This document shows, piece after piece, positions 47,262 to 56,852 of a stretch of DNA of 64,000 bases. The notes under the pieces are model-generated. The model searched no databases. It was not told the origin of the DNA and was given only the letters and a program-made list of their open reading frames with translations. This DNA comes from Aureibacillus halotolerans (GTDB taxonomy: Bacteria > Bacillota > Bacilli > Bacillales > DSM-28697), in contig NZ_SNYJ01000001.1 in NCBI RefSeq assembly GCF_004363045.1, positions 461,937 through 525,936 of the forward strand, given 5' to 3'. The first letter of the stretch is position 1; each line of letters starts with the position of its first letter. The position numbers and the translations under genes were made by a program.

Positions 47262-48365
47262 TTACAATTCTTGATGCTCCGATGGAAATTGCCTTCTTAC
47301 TTTTTTTCCGATAGTAAAAAAAAGTTTGATACAGAGAAAAAAGACGATCTGCGCACCGAAGAAGCTAATCGCAAGGTAATCACCGGATGCCCCATCTCCA
47401 AAAATGGCAATTTGAATAAACGTACACACGAGCGAAAGCGGAATGAATTTGAGCGACCTTACAAACGTCGCCTTTTGCATGTTGTATACATATAAAATAT
47501 AGGCAGCGCCGTATGTTAGCAGGTGAGTCCATCCTAGTAAATCTGGGATGAGCTGTTCAACAGCTAGAAAAGAAAGCAAGGCTAACGGGACATTCAAGGC
47601 AAGAATCACACCAAAGAGTCTAGGTCTAAAGTGAGTAATCGCTGGTAAGCGACCTGTTTGTCTTCTATGCAGTAATGCCTGCTCACGGCTGTTTTCGATG
47701 TCATGCTTGATCGCATTTTCGTGGTGAGCAAAGTCCAGCTTTTCCCCATTCACCATCGTGGCTTTATCAAGAGCTTCTAGGGATTCATCCACAACTTCAT
47801 CTGTGTGAATAAACGTCGAGATGCCCTTCACTGTTAGCACGTTCACCCATTGATCCATTAAAGACATTTGCTTTAAAAAGACAGGAACCACACCATTGGA
47901 TGTTGATAAATGCAAGGCAGGCAATACACTCGATTCTTCGTCACCCTTTTTGTGCCCAGAACTCGTTTGCAATGCAAAGAAATGTCTCGCCTCATAAAAA
48001 ACAATGTGACATTCTTCGATTTGTTGTAGAGAAATCGAGTCGATCTTTGTCTCTCTGGACAGCTTGTCATAATATCGGTATTCCAGGATGTCATCCTTCA
48101 CTGCATATGTATTCAATTTTGTGTTAAACCATATAAAATACTTGTACGTTCGTACAAGCCACCTATAGAGCGGGAAAGCAGGTAAGTACACTAACATTGT
48201 AATAAGAGACATCGGTGAAGAAGTAGTCACATACGTATAGATTGGCAATAACGTAAGGCAAATAGCTAAAATTAAGGCAGACAAATAAAGATACACATAG
48301 CCCACCCAATTGAACTCAAATATCTTATGGTCTTGTTGTTCAAATTGCATGGTTTTTTGGTCCAA
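47262..48365 (-). CDS. Membrane protein with a PH-like cytoplasmic domain, paralogue of 52546-53265
   Basis: About 367 aa. There are two N-terminal spans (~residues 25-75), a cytoplasmic beta domain reminiscent of bacterial PH domains (YAVKDDILEYRYYDKLSRET, IDSISLQQIEECHIVFYE), then VLPALHLSTSNGVVPVFLKQ, QWVNVLTVKGISTFIH, and four further spans in the last ~120 residues. The 52546 protein shares the first two parts (VFPALHLKIGSVFIPVFLK, HWLDVLRAHNIPMTL) but lacks the C-terminal spans. TTG 48365 lies 6 nt after AAAAGAGGT. It heads a two-gene unit after the terminator at 48406. Confidence 0.78.
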   Translation of the reverse strand: MDQKTMQFEQQDHKIFEFNWVGYVYLYLSALILAICLTLLPIYTYVTTSSPMSLITMLVYLPAFPLYRWLVRTYKYFIWFNTKLNTYAVKDDILEYRYYDKLSRETKIDSISLQQIEECHIVFYEARHFFALQTSSGHKKGDEESSVLPALHLSTSNGVVPVFLKQMSLMDQWVNVLTVKGISTFIHTDEVVDESLEALDKATMVNGEKLDFAHHENAIKHDIENSREQALLHRRQTGRLPAITHFRPRLFGVILALNVPLALLSFLAVEQLIPDLLGWTHLLTYGAAYILYVYNMQKATFVRSLKFIPLSLVCTFIQIAIFGDGASGDYLAISFFGAQIVFFLCIKLFFTIGKKVRRQFPSEHQEL

Positions 48366-48400
48366 TGGGATACCTCTTTTCAACAATTATTTTACTTGAT

Positions 48401-48436
48401 AAAAAGATAGGCAAAGGCTCTCTGCCTTTACCCATC
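48401..48436 (-). terminator. Terminator of the beta-propeller lipoprotein gene
   Basis: GATAGGCAAAGGC (48406-48418) and GCCTTTACCCATC (48424-48436) pair with G-T wobbles, and the minus strand continues with TTTTT (complement of 48401-48405). It splits the region into two transcription units. Confidence 0.75.
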
Positions 48437-48489
48437 TCTTGCTTCACTCAACTGACACATTTTTTTCAAAGACTGCCTTTAGACTCTAC

Positions 48490-50538
48490 TTATTGAATAG
48501 ATTCACCTATTTCAATAAGCATTCGCTTCACTTCCTCCTCACCGTATTCTCCTAATAAATCCGTCGAAGGCTCTGGAACGATTGAATAATAGGTGGTGCC
48601 GTCATAAAGATGCAGGCTCTGATTATCGAGCTTAAAAAAGCCATCTTGCCAGTTTGCGACTTCAACAATTTCTCCAAAATCTTCATTCAAAAACGATGAT
48701 GGTTCGGTTGGCGTAATCTCAAGTTCTATCGGTATATCGGACTCTTGTTCACCAGTGTAATCAATATGAAAATCAATCGTATTTTCGCCATCAAACGATA
48801 CGACAGCCCCTCCATCAATGAATGCCTTTTCTATTGGCAGACGAGTTGGGTATTTGAATTCTTCTGGATGAATGCCATGTGGAACGGAGTCAGTTTGTTT
48901 CATTGACTTTCCGATTGCTAGCATTTCCTCTTTGGAATATTCATACGTCGTAAAATCATAACAGACATTGTTCTTATCAATGACCATTTCAATATAATCG
49001 TTGCCACCCTTATGATAGTAATAGTCAACTCCATCTACGTTCTCTATGAGTGTCAAATCATTCACTAAACAACCTTTAGTTTCATCATCTTGCACCTTGG
49101 CCGAAAATGAAAGGTCCTCTCTTTCTGAATCAGCAAAACGAAAGTTTTTCGCATAGACTGTTTGTTCTGAACCACCATGCCAATGACTGCTTTTCACCAT
49201 GGATTCAACCGTTTCAGGAAACTGAGTTGGGTACTCAACTGATGTTCTCTCATTCCAAATATCTTGGAGCATCTGTACCTCATCTAAATCATGGTCATAG
49301 AGGGAAAATGTTTTCTTTTCAGGCGTTTCTTCTTGACCGGCCAATGTCCCAAGAAACTCAGTTGTCGCAAAGGACGATGAATCTCCAAGAGCCACTTTGT
49401 ACAAATACTGCGTATGAGTTTCATCTTCATGACTTTCATTTCCAGAGTAAAAAATATAGTCTCCATTTCCAGTAAGCGTGTAGTACTCACCGGATATTGA
49501 AAGCTCCGGAACAATACGAGTGTCTCCAGAATCAATATTGTACAAAAAGATGCCTTCTGAACCTCTCAACAATACATTCCCTTGATTATCTATATTTCGT
49601 ATGTAGCGATAGTCCAATTCACTTAAAACCGTCTCCTCACCACTGTCGAGGTTATGAAAATGGAAGGTCTGGTATTGTGGGTGTTGGTCATTATGTCTTA
49701 TTTCATAGTAAAGATACGTCCCATTTGGAGAAAGAACACTGTCGTATAGAAAAATATCTTCATTGTCTTGCTCTTCTCTAATAGGAAGAATGTTCACGAT
49801 GGGCTCCGCTGTTCCTTCGTCCACATCAAACATGTATAGTGCAATCGTCGTATCTAAAAGAATTTTGCTGCCGTCTGTGGTAGGAAAGATCTTATCCAGT
49901 GATGGGTATTCTTCATTTGGAAACAGCTCTTCTAGAGGGTAATGCGTCATCTCACCAGTGTTTGAATCATAAAGGCTCAAGGCTTCAGAGTCACCGACAG
50001 CACTCGTTTTGAGATACACCGTACGATCATTGGAGATGCCATAGAGTTCGGAGATGAACGTATCTCCTTCTTCCATTTGGTGAACAGTTTTCTTACTTTC
50101 CATATCGTATATCGAAAATCCAATATTGAGTTCAATACAATTGTATAGAAGGCTTTTCCCATCTGGTGAAAGACTGAGGCTCGAACAATACTTATCATCG
50201 GTCTCCTCCTGTGACAGGTCTGTGCCTTGGATCACTTCGTTCTTCTGATTCACGAACATCTCATAATGCTCGCTATCGCTATCAATATCCTCATTCGCTG
50301 TAAACGTAATAGCACTACCATCAACGCTTGGAGCTAATGAAAGCAATGAGTATTCTCCAAATTCATTGAAATCATGTTCATACAACACCGTCGTTTCTAA
50401 TGCAGTCACTTCCCCTTCTTCCTCAGTAGGCACTTCCTGCTGCTCGGTATTTTCGCTTTCCTCCTCCTGTGCTGCTTCTTGAGAACATCCAGCGACAAAC
50501 ATCATAAGCATTGCAAAAGCCAAGAAAATTTTCTTCAA
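48490..50538 (-). CDS. Large lipoprotein with beta-propeller-like repeats and DUF4367-like C-terminal domains
   Basis: A 682-aa exported protein. Signal MKKIFLAFAMLMMFVAGC (lipobox Cys 18), a very acidic linker, then repeated TolB/WD40-like blades (SLSPDGKSLLYNCIE, FPTTDGSKILLDTTIALYMFDVDEG, SVLSPNGTYLYYEIRHND, NIDNQGNVLLRGSEGIFLYNID, TGNGDYIFYSGNE) to about residue 400. The last ~250 residues hold two similar segments (VDYYYHKGGNDYIEMV with YSKEEMLAIGKSMK; VANWQDGFFKLDNQSLHLYD with KRMLIEIGESI) that look like DUF4367 domains. It sits between the vWA proteins and the second membrane module. Its role is unknown. Confidence 0.82.
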   Translation of the reverse strand: MKKIFLAFAMLMMFVAGCSQEAAQEEESENTEQQEVPTEEEGEVTALETTVLYEHDFNEFGEYSLLSLAPSVDGSAITFTANEDIDSDSEHYEMFVNQKNEVIQGTDLSQEETDDKYCSSLSLSPDGKSLLYNCIELNIGFSIYDMESKKTVHQMEEGDTFISELYGISNDRTVYLKTSAVGDSEALSLYDSNTGEMTHYPLEELFPNEEYPSLDKIFPTTDGSKILLDTTIALYMFDVDEGTAEPIVNILPIREEQDNEDIFLYDSVLSPNGTYLYYEIRHNDQHPQYQTFHFHNLDSGEETVLSELDYRYIRNIDNQGNVLLRGSEGIFLYNIDSGDTRIVPELSISGEYYTLTGNGDYIFYSGNESHEDETHTQYLYKVALGDSSSFATTEFLGTLAGQEETPEKKTFSLYDHDLDEVQMLQDIWNERTSVEYPTQFPETVESMVKSSHWHGGSEQTVYAKNFRFADSEREDLSFSAKVQDDETKGCLVNDLTLIENVDGVDYYYHKGGNDYIEMVIDKNNVCYDFTTYEYSKEEMLAIGKSMKQTDSVPHGIHPEEFKYPTRLPIEKAFIDGGAVVSFDGENTIDFHIDYTGEQESDIPIELEITPTEPSSFLNEDFGEIVEVANWQDGFFKLDNQSLHLYDGTTYYSIVPEPSTDLLGEYGEEEVKRMLIEIGESIQ

Positions 50539-50641
50539 ACTGTCATCTCCCGTATTACGTTTTTTGATAGATAGATTTGGTGGTTTATTGATGGAAAGAG
50601 CTATGAACTATGAATAAATAGATGTAAACTTCCTTTACTCA

Positions 50642-52549
50642 TTAATTCGTATCAAGACCAGCTTCCTCACGAAGTGCTTTCATGCGCGCAATCCAGTCAT
50701 CGACTTCTTGTCTTGAACGTTCAATCGCTTCGTCAAATTCTTCATTTTTCATATCCTCCATGCGATCTTTGCTCTCACGAAGAACATCATAATTGGCCTC
50801 ATTTATTGCTAGTAGTTCCTCTTTCGTTTCGTCACTTATCATTTCCATGTTTTCCATCTTACGAATCACTTTACGAATGAGCTGACTTCGATCAGATATA
50901 GCGCTGGACACTGGAAGCGTAGCCTCTTTAAGATCAAGCGACCGCCACGCTTCTGACCAGTTTCCACCGATAGAAAAACGATCAACCTCTTTAATATCTA
51001 GCATGCTTGGAACCCATTGATACGTCATTTGTTTTGTAAGCTCTTCTGGAGAGTCAGCAGCATAATATTTCCCGTTTCCTGCTTCTGCGACTTTCTTCAA
51101 CTGATTTTCTCCTTCAGAATCCACATCAAATCCAATGATGTTCACAGTGTTTTGATCATTTTTTTCTGCAAATTCTCTTGCCTCTGCAACTGGATCACCG
51201 CCACAGGTTTCAGCACCATCACTAACAATATACATTGTAATATTTACATCTTTATCGTCTTCAAGGGAAGCACCTGCTACTTTTATTGCTTCTGCAAGTG
51301 GCGTCCAGCCTTTAGCCTCGATCGCATTGACGGCTTCTGAAAAGTCACTGCTATCATAAGCTTGCATTGGATACACATCTTCAATTGATGAACAAGACAA
51401 TACTTTGTCTGCGTCAGCTTGTGTGCCTTTGTGTCCATAGACAAATAAGGCAACTTCACTCTGCTTACCGACCGTCCCTGCAAATTTCTTCACAGCATTT
51501 TTAGCTGTCCCCATCCGTTCCGCGCCATCGGTTTCTAGAAGCATACTTGAACTAGCATCAAGTAAAATGATGGCTTTTGATTTGTTCCCCGACTCCTTTT
51601 TTAACGTGTTGATATCGAGTTGTTGCGGTTCCGGCATCATTGGCATCTCAATAGAAGGCTTAATGCTTAGGTATTCATTGACTTCCTCTCGTAAAACCTT
51701 GCTTTCGACGTAGTAAAGTGTCCCCTTAAAGAGAGTCTCAGGGTCGGTTGTTTCAGCGGCAAGACTTCCTAAAGACTGCATCAATTGCGTCTCAATTTGA
51801 TCCAATTCAACTTTCTCATCGGTTGACAAGTTTTGTACAAACACTCCCGCCTCCAACGTAGACATTTCCTCAATCGTTTCTGGAATCGTTACGTCTTCGA
51901 TGGCGGCGAGCTCTTCGTCAGAGATTGTAGGAAAGCTAGGTGTGGTGTCTTCTTCTTCGATGGACTCGTCTTCAGTATTTTCTTCATTCGCATTCGTCGT
52001 GGACGTTGAGAACTCAAACTCTGGAATGGCTCCTTCTTGCGGATAAGTAATATAGTCTATTAATTCTTCATCCATAGAGAAGGTGCCAATCATTTTCTTC
52101 TCTCCTGGCTCTAAAAGAATATCAAAGGTATGTTCATCAATGATATTGCCGTCTGCATCTAAAGTTTCGACCCAAATACGCCCCTCGTATGTAAATTCCT
52201 CATTAAAATTACCTATGTAAAGGTGATTGTCATAGGAGTAGTCTTTTTCGACGATTTGAATAAACGGAATGATTTTTCCCCATTCACTAACCTCATCTCC
52301 AGATGCCAAGATCGCTTCATAAGCCTTGTCCATTTCGGCATATGCATCCTCGGCCATTGCATAATCAGAATAGGTGTAATAGCCCGACGCAGCGGTGAGA
52401 GGCAAGAAAACGACGAGAAACGTGCCAATCGTTCTTGTGATTAGTACATTTTTAGGGTATTTGCCAAAAAACAGTGCCAATCCACCAACTAAGGTCACCC
52501 AAAGGGCAAGGTAGAGAATCCAAGGTTCAAAAACGCTTAACCAATTCAT
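50642..52549 (-). CDS. Membrane-anchored vWA-domain protein
   Basis: A 635-aa protein. Two N-terminal spans (~residues 8-50), an extracellular beta domain (YIGNFNEEFTYEGRIWVETL; FDILLEPGEKKMIGTF), an acidic Glu/Thr-rich linker, a helical stretch, a vWA domain (~335-520), and a C-terminal helical region. The vWA MIDAS is complete: DASSSM, GWTPLAEAI (Thr) and VSDGAETCGG (Asp). The pair SC-SS and ETCGGDP is shared with the lipoproteins. The start is ATG 52549, overlapping the stop of the preceding gene by ATGA; longer readings are unlikely. It is coupled to the PH-like protein at 52546. Confidence 0.88.
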   Translation of the reverse strand: MNWLSVFEPWILYLALWVTLVGGLALFFGKYPKNVLITRTIGTFLVVFLPLTAASGYYTYSDYAMAEDAYAEMDKAYEAILASGDEVSEWGKIIPFIQIVEKDYSYDNHLYIGNFNEEFTYEGRIWVETLDADGNIIDEHTFDILLEPGEKKMIGTFSMDEELIDYITYPQEGAIPEFEFSTSTTNANEENTEDESIEEEDTTPSFPTISDEELAAIEDVTIPETIEEMSTLEAGVFVQNLSTDEKVELDQIETQLMQSLGSLAAETTDPETLFKGTLYYVESKVLREEVNEYLSIKPSIEMPMMPEPQQLDINTLKKESGNKSKAIILLDASSSMLLETDGAERMGTAKNAVKKFAGTVGKQSEVALFVYGHKGTQADADKVLSCSSIEDVYPMQAYDSSDFSEAVNAIEAKGWTPLAEAIKVAGASLEDDKDVNITMYIVSDGAETCGGDPVAEAREFAEKNDQNTVNIIGFDVDSEGENQLKKVAEAGNGKYYAADSPEELTKQMTYQWVPSMLDIKEVDRFSIGGNWSEAWRSLDLKEATLPVSSAISDRSQLIRKVIRKMENMEMISDETKEELLAINEANYDVLRESKDRMEDMKNEEFDEAIERSRQEVDDWIARMKALREEAGLDTN

Positions 52550-53265
52550 ATGGCCTTCCCCTCCTCTCTTTGCTCCGCATCTATTGTACGCCACGTTTGC
52601 TGTAGCTCTGGCAAATGCTTTTCAGCAAATTTCTCTTCGTAGGTAAATGGAAGGCCATCGGTTTTTTTCGTCTCCTCATCAAGTTCATCCATGCTCGCCT
52701 CTGATATGGTTCCCTTCTGCAATGTCATTGGAATATTGTGCGCACGGAGGACGTCAAGCCAATGATCCAGGTGACGATGGTCCTTTAGAAACACTGGAAT
52801 AAACACACTGCCTATTTTGAGATGCAATGCTGGAAAAACCTCATGGGGAGACTTTCGCCGGTTGTGGCCCTTCACATAGGAATAATGATATTTCGCTACA
52901 TAATACACAACACGACACTCGGGAATATCCTTGAACAACACCTCGCCTTTTAACGTTTCCCGGCGCTTCACGTCTGAATAGCTGTAGCGCATCCCCTCCT
53001 GTGTGAGGGTATATTGGTTTCGGTGAAGATTTTCCCAAAAGTAAGGATGAAGGCGACGCATTGTCCACCGCAAAATGAAAAAAGCGAGACCAACGCCAAT
53101 AATGGACAACACAGCCCAACCAGGCTTATCCGTCGCAAACAAATACACAGGCAGGCCAATCAATCCTAAAGATATAATGATAACCAACACATAAAAATTC
53201 ACCGTAAACACCCAATACATCGGCAACACTTTTGGGTCGTTCTGTTGCAGTAAAACCGTTGACAT
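52546..53265 (-). CDS. Membrane protein with a PH-like cytoplasmic domain
   Basis: A 239-aa protein with two spans (FYVLVIIISLGLIGLPVYLF, WAVLSIIGVGLAFFILRW) and a C-terminal cytoplasmic domain (YTLTQEGMRYSYSDVKRRE, LFKDIPECRVVYYVAKYHY, VFPALHLKIGSVFIPVFLK, LDHWLDVLRAHNIPMTL). It ends in a charged helix. It is the short paralogue of 47262-48365. ATG follows GGAGGTG. Translation of the vWA membrane protein is coupled to it through a 4-nt overlap, suggesting one complex. Confidence 0.8.
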   Translation of the reverse strand: MSTVLLQQNDPKVLPMYWVFTVNFYVLVIIISLGLIGLPVYLFATDKPGWAVLSIIGVGLAFFILRWTMRRLHPYFWENLHRNQYTLTQEGMRYSYSDVKRRETLKGEVLFKDIPECRVVYYVAKYHYSYVKGHNRRKSPHEVFPALHLKIGSVFIPVFLKDHRHLDHWLDVLRAHNIPMTLQKGTISEASMDELDEETKKTDGLPFTYEEKFAEKHLPELQQTWRTIDAEQREEGKAI

Positions 53266-53370
53266 GAGGCACCTCCAATTTAATGATCTTTCATTAATTA
53301 TTTGAACATCGTTTCATTTACTCATCCATCGGCTTATAGTTATCGAAACTTTTCGTTTTCGTTTACTGTA

Positions 53371-54765
53371 TTAATCAAAATCTAACGTTCTTTTAAGGTT
53401 CTCATGCATTACATCCTGATCAGCTTTAAGTTTCTCGAAGAACTGGTCAGATGAATATGATAATCTCGTTTGCTTAATTACAGCATTAAAGCCAATGTCA
53501 CGACTTGTCATCTCTAGATTGTAGAAGAAACGATCAATTTTGCCTTCCTCCGAAAGATAAGCAAGGGCCTCATTTATATTATTGCGCTCTCTTTCCCAAT
53601 TCTCATCCCATGAGGACATTACTGTATCCAATCGCTCTTTTCTCTTGGAGCTGACTTCATTAATCTCTGCTACCGTTTCACTTCGCCATTTCTCCCATTG
53701 AGCGGCAATTTCATCTGCTTGATCAAACTGTTCTGCCAACGCTTCTTGATCTTCCACGTACGCAAAGACGCCATCTGCACTTTTGGCAACATCTTTTAAT
53801 TGCTGCTGCCCTTCCTCATCTACGTTAAAGCCGATGACGTTCACGAGTGGCTGAATATCCGAGTCCTTCAGTTCTTTAGCCGCACTTACCGGATCGCCAC
53901 CGCACGTTTCAATGCCATCACTGACCAGAAAGATCAAGTTTGTGTTTGCCTCTTTGTCCAGTCCTTCCAAGTCCTTTTTTGCGTCCTCTAACGCTTTTGC
54001 CATCGGAGTCCAACCTGATGGTTTAAATTGCTCTAGAGAATCGGATAATGTGGACTTTTCATACGGCTGAAGCTCGTACATTTCTTCACTGCTTTCACAG
54101 GACATCACTTTGTCCTCAAATGCCGTCGTGCCTTCATGACCATACACCCGTAAACTCACATTCGCCTCTTCAGGCAGATTTCCAGCAAATTGTTGAATCG
54201 CTTCCTTTGCCAGCACCATCTTTGAGTCTCCATCGACTTCTTCAATCATGCTCCCACTTGCGTCTAGAAGAATTTCTACGTTTAGGTTAGCCGTTAACTG
54301 GCGTTTACCATTGTAAATCGTTGGAGGATCGACCTTTAGTTCCTCCCATTCTGGAAAGGGCTCTTCATAATCCTCGGCAAACAACAAGAGGAGCTGTTTG
54401 AGTATTTCCTCTCTTCCATCTGCGACATCATCTTCGTGTGGAAATTGCTCTAACACAGCAATGATTTCCTCCCGATTCTCCTCAAAGGGAGCGCCAGCAA
54501 ATGTCCCTTCAGGATTATTAACGAGGGTCTCTTTATCGGGAACTCTCCAATCAATTTCTGTTTCCTTATCAAAGACATCTTGATTTTCAATTGGTTCAGG
54601 TTCTTCCTCAGTTGACTCTCTGTCTGATGTATCTTCAACGACAGAATTGCTTTTGGCTGCTGTTGATTGGCTTACTCCTGTTTTCTCAGGTGCACACGCT
54701 GATAAGGCAAGCAGAAGGATACATGTGATTGATAAAATGACCGAGCTTTCCTTTTTACGCTTCAA
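53371..54765 (-). CDS. vWA-domain lipoprotein, paralogue A
   Basis: A 464-aa surface lipoprotein: lipobox LSAC (Cys 24), acidic linker, a helical region containing GTFAGAPFEENREEIIAVLEQFP, the vWA domain from ~residue 160 (LNVEILLDASGSM, GWTPMAKALEDA, FLVSDGIETCGGDP, NVIGFNVDEEGQQQL), and a C-terminal coiled coil (AEINEVSSKRKERLDTVMSSW). The metal-binding MIDAS (DxSxS, Thr, Asp) is intact. The TTG at 54765 is 22 nt beyond AAAGGAGG, too far. In-frame ATT (54780) or CTG (54777) codons are at proper distance and may be the true start. Confidence 0.9.
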   Translation of the reverse strand: MKRKKESSVILSITCILLLALSACAPEKTGVSQSTAAKSNSVVEDTSDRESTEEEPEPIENQDVFDKETEIDWRVPDKETLVNNPEGTFAGAPFEENREEIIAVLEQFPHEDDVADGREEILKQLLLLFAEDYEEPFPEWEELKVDPPTIYNGKRQLTANLNVEILLDASGSMIEEVDGDSKMVLAKEAIQQFAGNLPEEANVSLRVYGHEGTTAFEDKVMSCESSEEMYELQPYEKSTLSDSLEQFKPSGWTPMAKALEDAKKDLEGLDKEANTNLIFLVSDGIETCGGDPVSAAKELKDSDIQPLVNVIGFNVDEEGQQQLKDVAKSADGVFAYVEDQEALAEQFDQADEIAAQWEKWRSETVAEINEVSSKRKERLDTVMSSWDENWERERNNINEALAYLSEEGKIDRFFYNLEMTSRDIGFNAVIKQTRLSYSSDQFFEKLKADQDVMHENLKRTLDFD

Positions 54766-54912
54766 TAGTTTGATCAGAATGAACCCCCCTCCTTTCCTAG
54801 TAGAAATCTAACAAATCGATGATGTCGATACATTTTGTTTATTGTTTGTTTGCTTCATTTGCAACGAGCAAACTAGAATCTATCGTTATACATAAGAACA
54901 TTGAGCAGTATT

Positions 54913-56283
54913 CTATCGAATAGAATTGTTCTCTTTTTTCGCCTCAACTTCATCAAAATTTTGATCGAAGGCTTTGTTTGCTCTGTCATAAATTTGACCT
55001 GCCTCAATTCTCCCAATATCCCCAAGGAGTAAGACCCTATCAAGATTCATTTCCCATAAGGCTCCTCTACTATCCCCATCAATAATTGTGCTCTCTTCTA
55101 AGTAGTCTAAAGCACTAACAATAGTGTCACTCTCTCGGTTAAAGTTTTCTTTCCATGTAGCACGCATCTTTGATACATCTTCTTTTTGTCTTCCAAATTC
55201 ATCATGAAGGTAATGCCTTGCTTCTGAATGCCATGCTTTCCATTGATCTGCGATTTCTCTTGCTCTTTCAAATTGCTTCTGAAGAGCCTCCTCATGTTGA
55301 ACAAGGGCATAGATTCCACCGGTCGCCTCCGCGATGCTCTTTAATTGTTGCTCGCCTTCTTCATCCACATCGAATCCGATCACATTGACAATGGGTTGAA
55401 TGTTAGAGTCCATCAGCTCTTCTGCGGCTTGAACGGGATCTTTGTCACACGTCCCCTTCCCATCACTAACGAGAAAAATGAGGTTCGTGTTTTCCTCGCC
55501 ATCAAATGCCTGCAAGTCCTTTTTTGCGTCTTTTATAGCTTGAGCAATCGGTGTCCAACCGGCTGGCTGAAATCCTTCAAGTGCCGTTTCTAACGTCTTG
55601 CTTTCATATGACTGGATCTCATAAAACAATTCACTGCTTTGGCATGAGCCGATTTTGTCTGCAAACGCCGTCGTTCCTTTATGTCCATACACTCTCAAAC
55701 CCACGTTTGCTTCATCTGGAAGCTGAGAAGCAAAATTGTCGATCGCCCCTTTTGCGAGCTCCATTTTCGGTTGGCCATTCACTTCCTCTGCCATGCTCCC
55801 ACTTGCATCCAAAATAATTTCCACATTGAGATGTGGCTTTAGCTGAAGACCATCACTCGTTGTCGGAGGATCAGGATAGGTAAAATCCCAATCCTCAGTG
55901 ACTTCCTCTGGTCCAGGGTAGTCCTCAACAAACAAGGCGATAAGCCTTTTAAAATAGGCATTGGTTTCTTCTTCACTTGCTTCCTCTGTTAGTTTAGGAA
56001 AATTGTCTAATTCCGCTTTAATGGCTTCGCTATTTTCCTTAAACGTCTCACCCGCAAAAGGGCTAGTTGGGTATGCCAAGACATCGTCTATGCCTTCTGG
56101 AAACATAGTGATATTGTGATAGTCAAGTTTATCTATATCTTCTTGCTCTCCTTTGGTGCTTTCTGATGATTTCGTAGTAGATGATTCAGCACCAGTCGTT
56201 TCTTTGACCTCTGTATTATTTGAACACGCCGAAATAACTAACAGTAGTAGTAGAAATAATGCGTTTCGTATCGTCCAAGGCAA
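54913..56283 (-). CDS. vWA-domain lipoprotein, paralogue B
   Basis: A 456-aa member of the set. Lipobox ISAC (Cys ~20), Ser/Thr/Glu linker, SPFAGETFKENSEAIKAELDNFP, vWA with DASGSM, GWTPIAQAIKDA, FLVSDGKGTCDKDP and NVIGFDVDEEGEQQL, then a coiled coil (RHYLHDEFGRQKEDVSKMRAT split by a charged turn). The loop usually ETCGGD reads GTCDKD, so the Cys is kept but the neighbours differ. TTG start 7 nt after AAAGGGGG. The MIDAS is intact. Confidence 0.9.
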   Translation of the reverse strand: MPWTIRNALFLLLLLVISACSNNTEVKETTGAESSTTKSSESTKGEQEDIDKLDYHNITMFPEGIDDVLAYPTSPFAGETFKENSEAIKAELDNFPKLTEEASEEETNAYFKRLIALFVEDYPGPEEVTEDWDFTYPDPPTTSDGLQLKPHLNVEIILDASGSMAEEVNGQPKMELAKGAIDNFASQLPDEANVGLRVYGHKGTTAFADKIGSCQSSELFYEIQSYESKTLETALEGFQPAGWTPIAQAIKDAKKDLQAFDGEENTNLIFLVSDGKGTCDKDPVQAAEELMDSNIQPIVNVIGFDVDEEGEQQLKSIAEATGGIYALVQHEEALQKQFERAREIADQWKAWHSEARHYLHDEFGRQKEDVSKMRATWKENFNRESDTIVSALDYLEESTIIDGDSRGALWEMNLDRVLLLGDIGRIEAGQIYDRANKAFDQNFDEVEAKKENNSIR

Positions 56284-56681
56284 CGTGCAACCCCCTTTTT
56301 ATTGATATAGTCGGTGCCACTCAAAAATAATTCTTGATACTAGCCCACCGCCAGCTTCCCTTATCAGCAATCCCATTATTTATTTGAAGCTTCACTGTTC
56401 TTCCATTGATTCCAATTATTATCATAGGGATATTTATACTACAACCTTTGGGTATGCAAAACTTGCTTCAATCTAGGAAAATAGTTCTAAAGGACTAATA
56501 AAATTGTATGATCTATTGAATATATGTTTGAAATCCCTTTTGAAATCCCTCGTCCTTGAATCAAACTTATCTAAAGATAGATCGTTTCTTTTGAACTAGA
56601 TGCATGGTGTATTTATAATTTCATTATTCGGTCTATTATTTCTTGAAACACTTTCCCACGAAACAATTTATTAGCTGTTTT
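56284..56681. other. Intergenic region, no gene seen
   Basis: About 400 bp of AT-rich sequence between the tad-like remnant and vWA gene B. It probably holds the promoter for gene B. No repeat or convincing site was recognised. Confidence 0.5.
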
Positions 56682-56852
56682 CTATTTCCTCGCCGCAAAC
56701 GCTGCCTGTTGGGCAATGCCGGACGCGTGCCCCTGCTTAATAAATTCATTGAACAGGCTCATTACGACCATAAAACCAGCGATCATGATCATTAACGAGC
56801 CCATCAGGAGCACAGTCACACTGCCTCGTTCATTGCTTAATATTCGTTTCAT
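56682..56852 (-). CDS. TadG-like short pilin-associated protein
   Basis: A 56-aa product opening MKRILSNERGSVTVLLMGSL and then a span (MIMIAGFMVVMSLFNEFI), which is the N-terminal pattern of TadG/TadE-like pseudopilin proteins (basic start, GS at the fold, hydrophobic helix). It is far shorter than full TadG proteins, so it may be truncated or a small pseudopilin. Its ATG overlaps the stop of the tadE-like frame (TAATG). It lies between vWA genes B and C. Confidence 0.65.
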   Translation of the reverse strand: MKRILSNERGSVTVLLMGSLMIMIAGFMVVMSLFNEFIKQGHASGIAQQAAFAARK

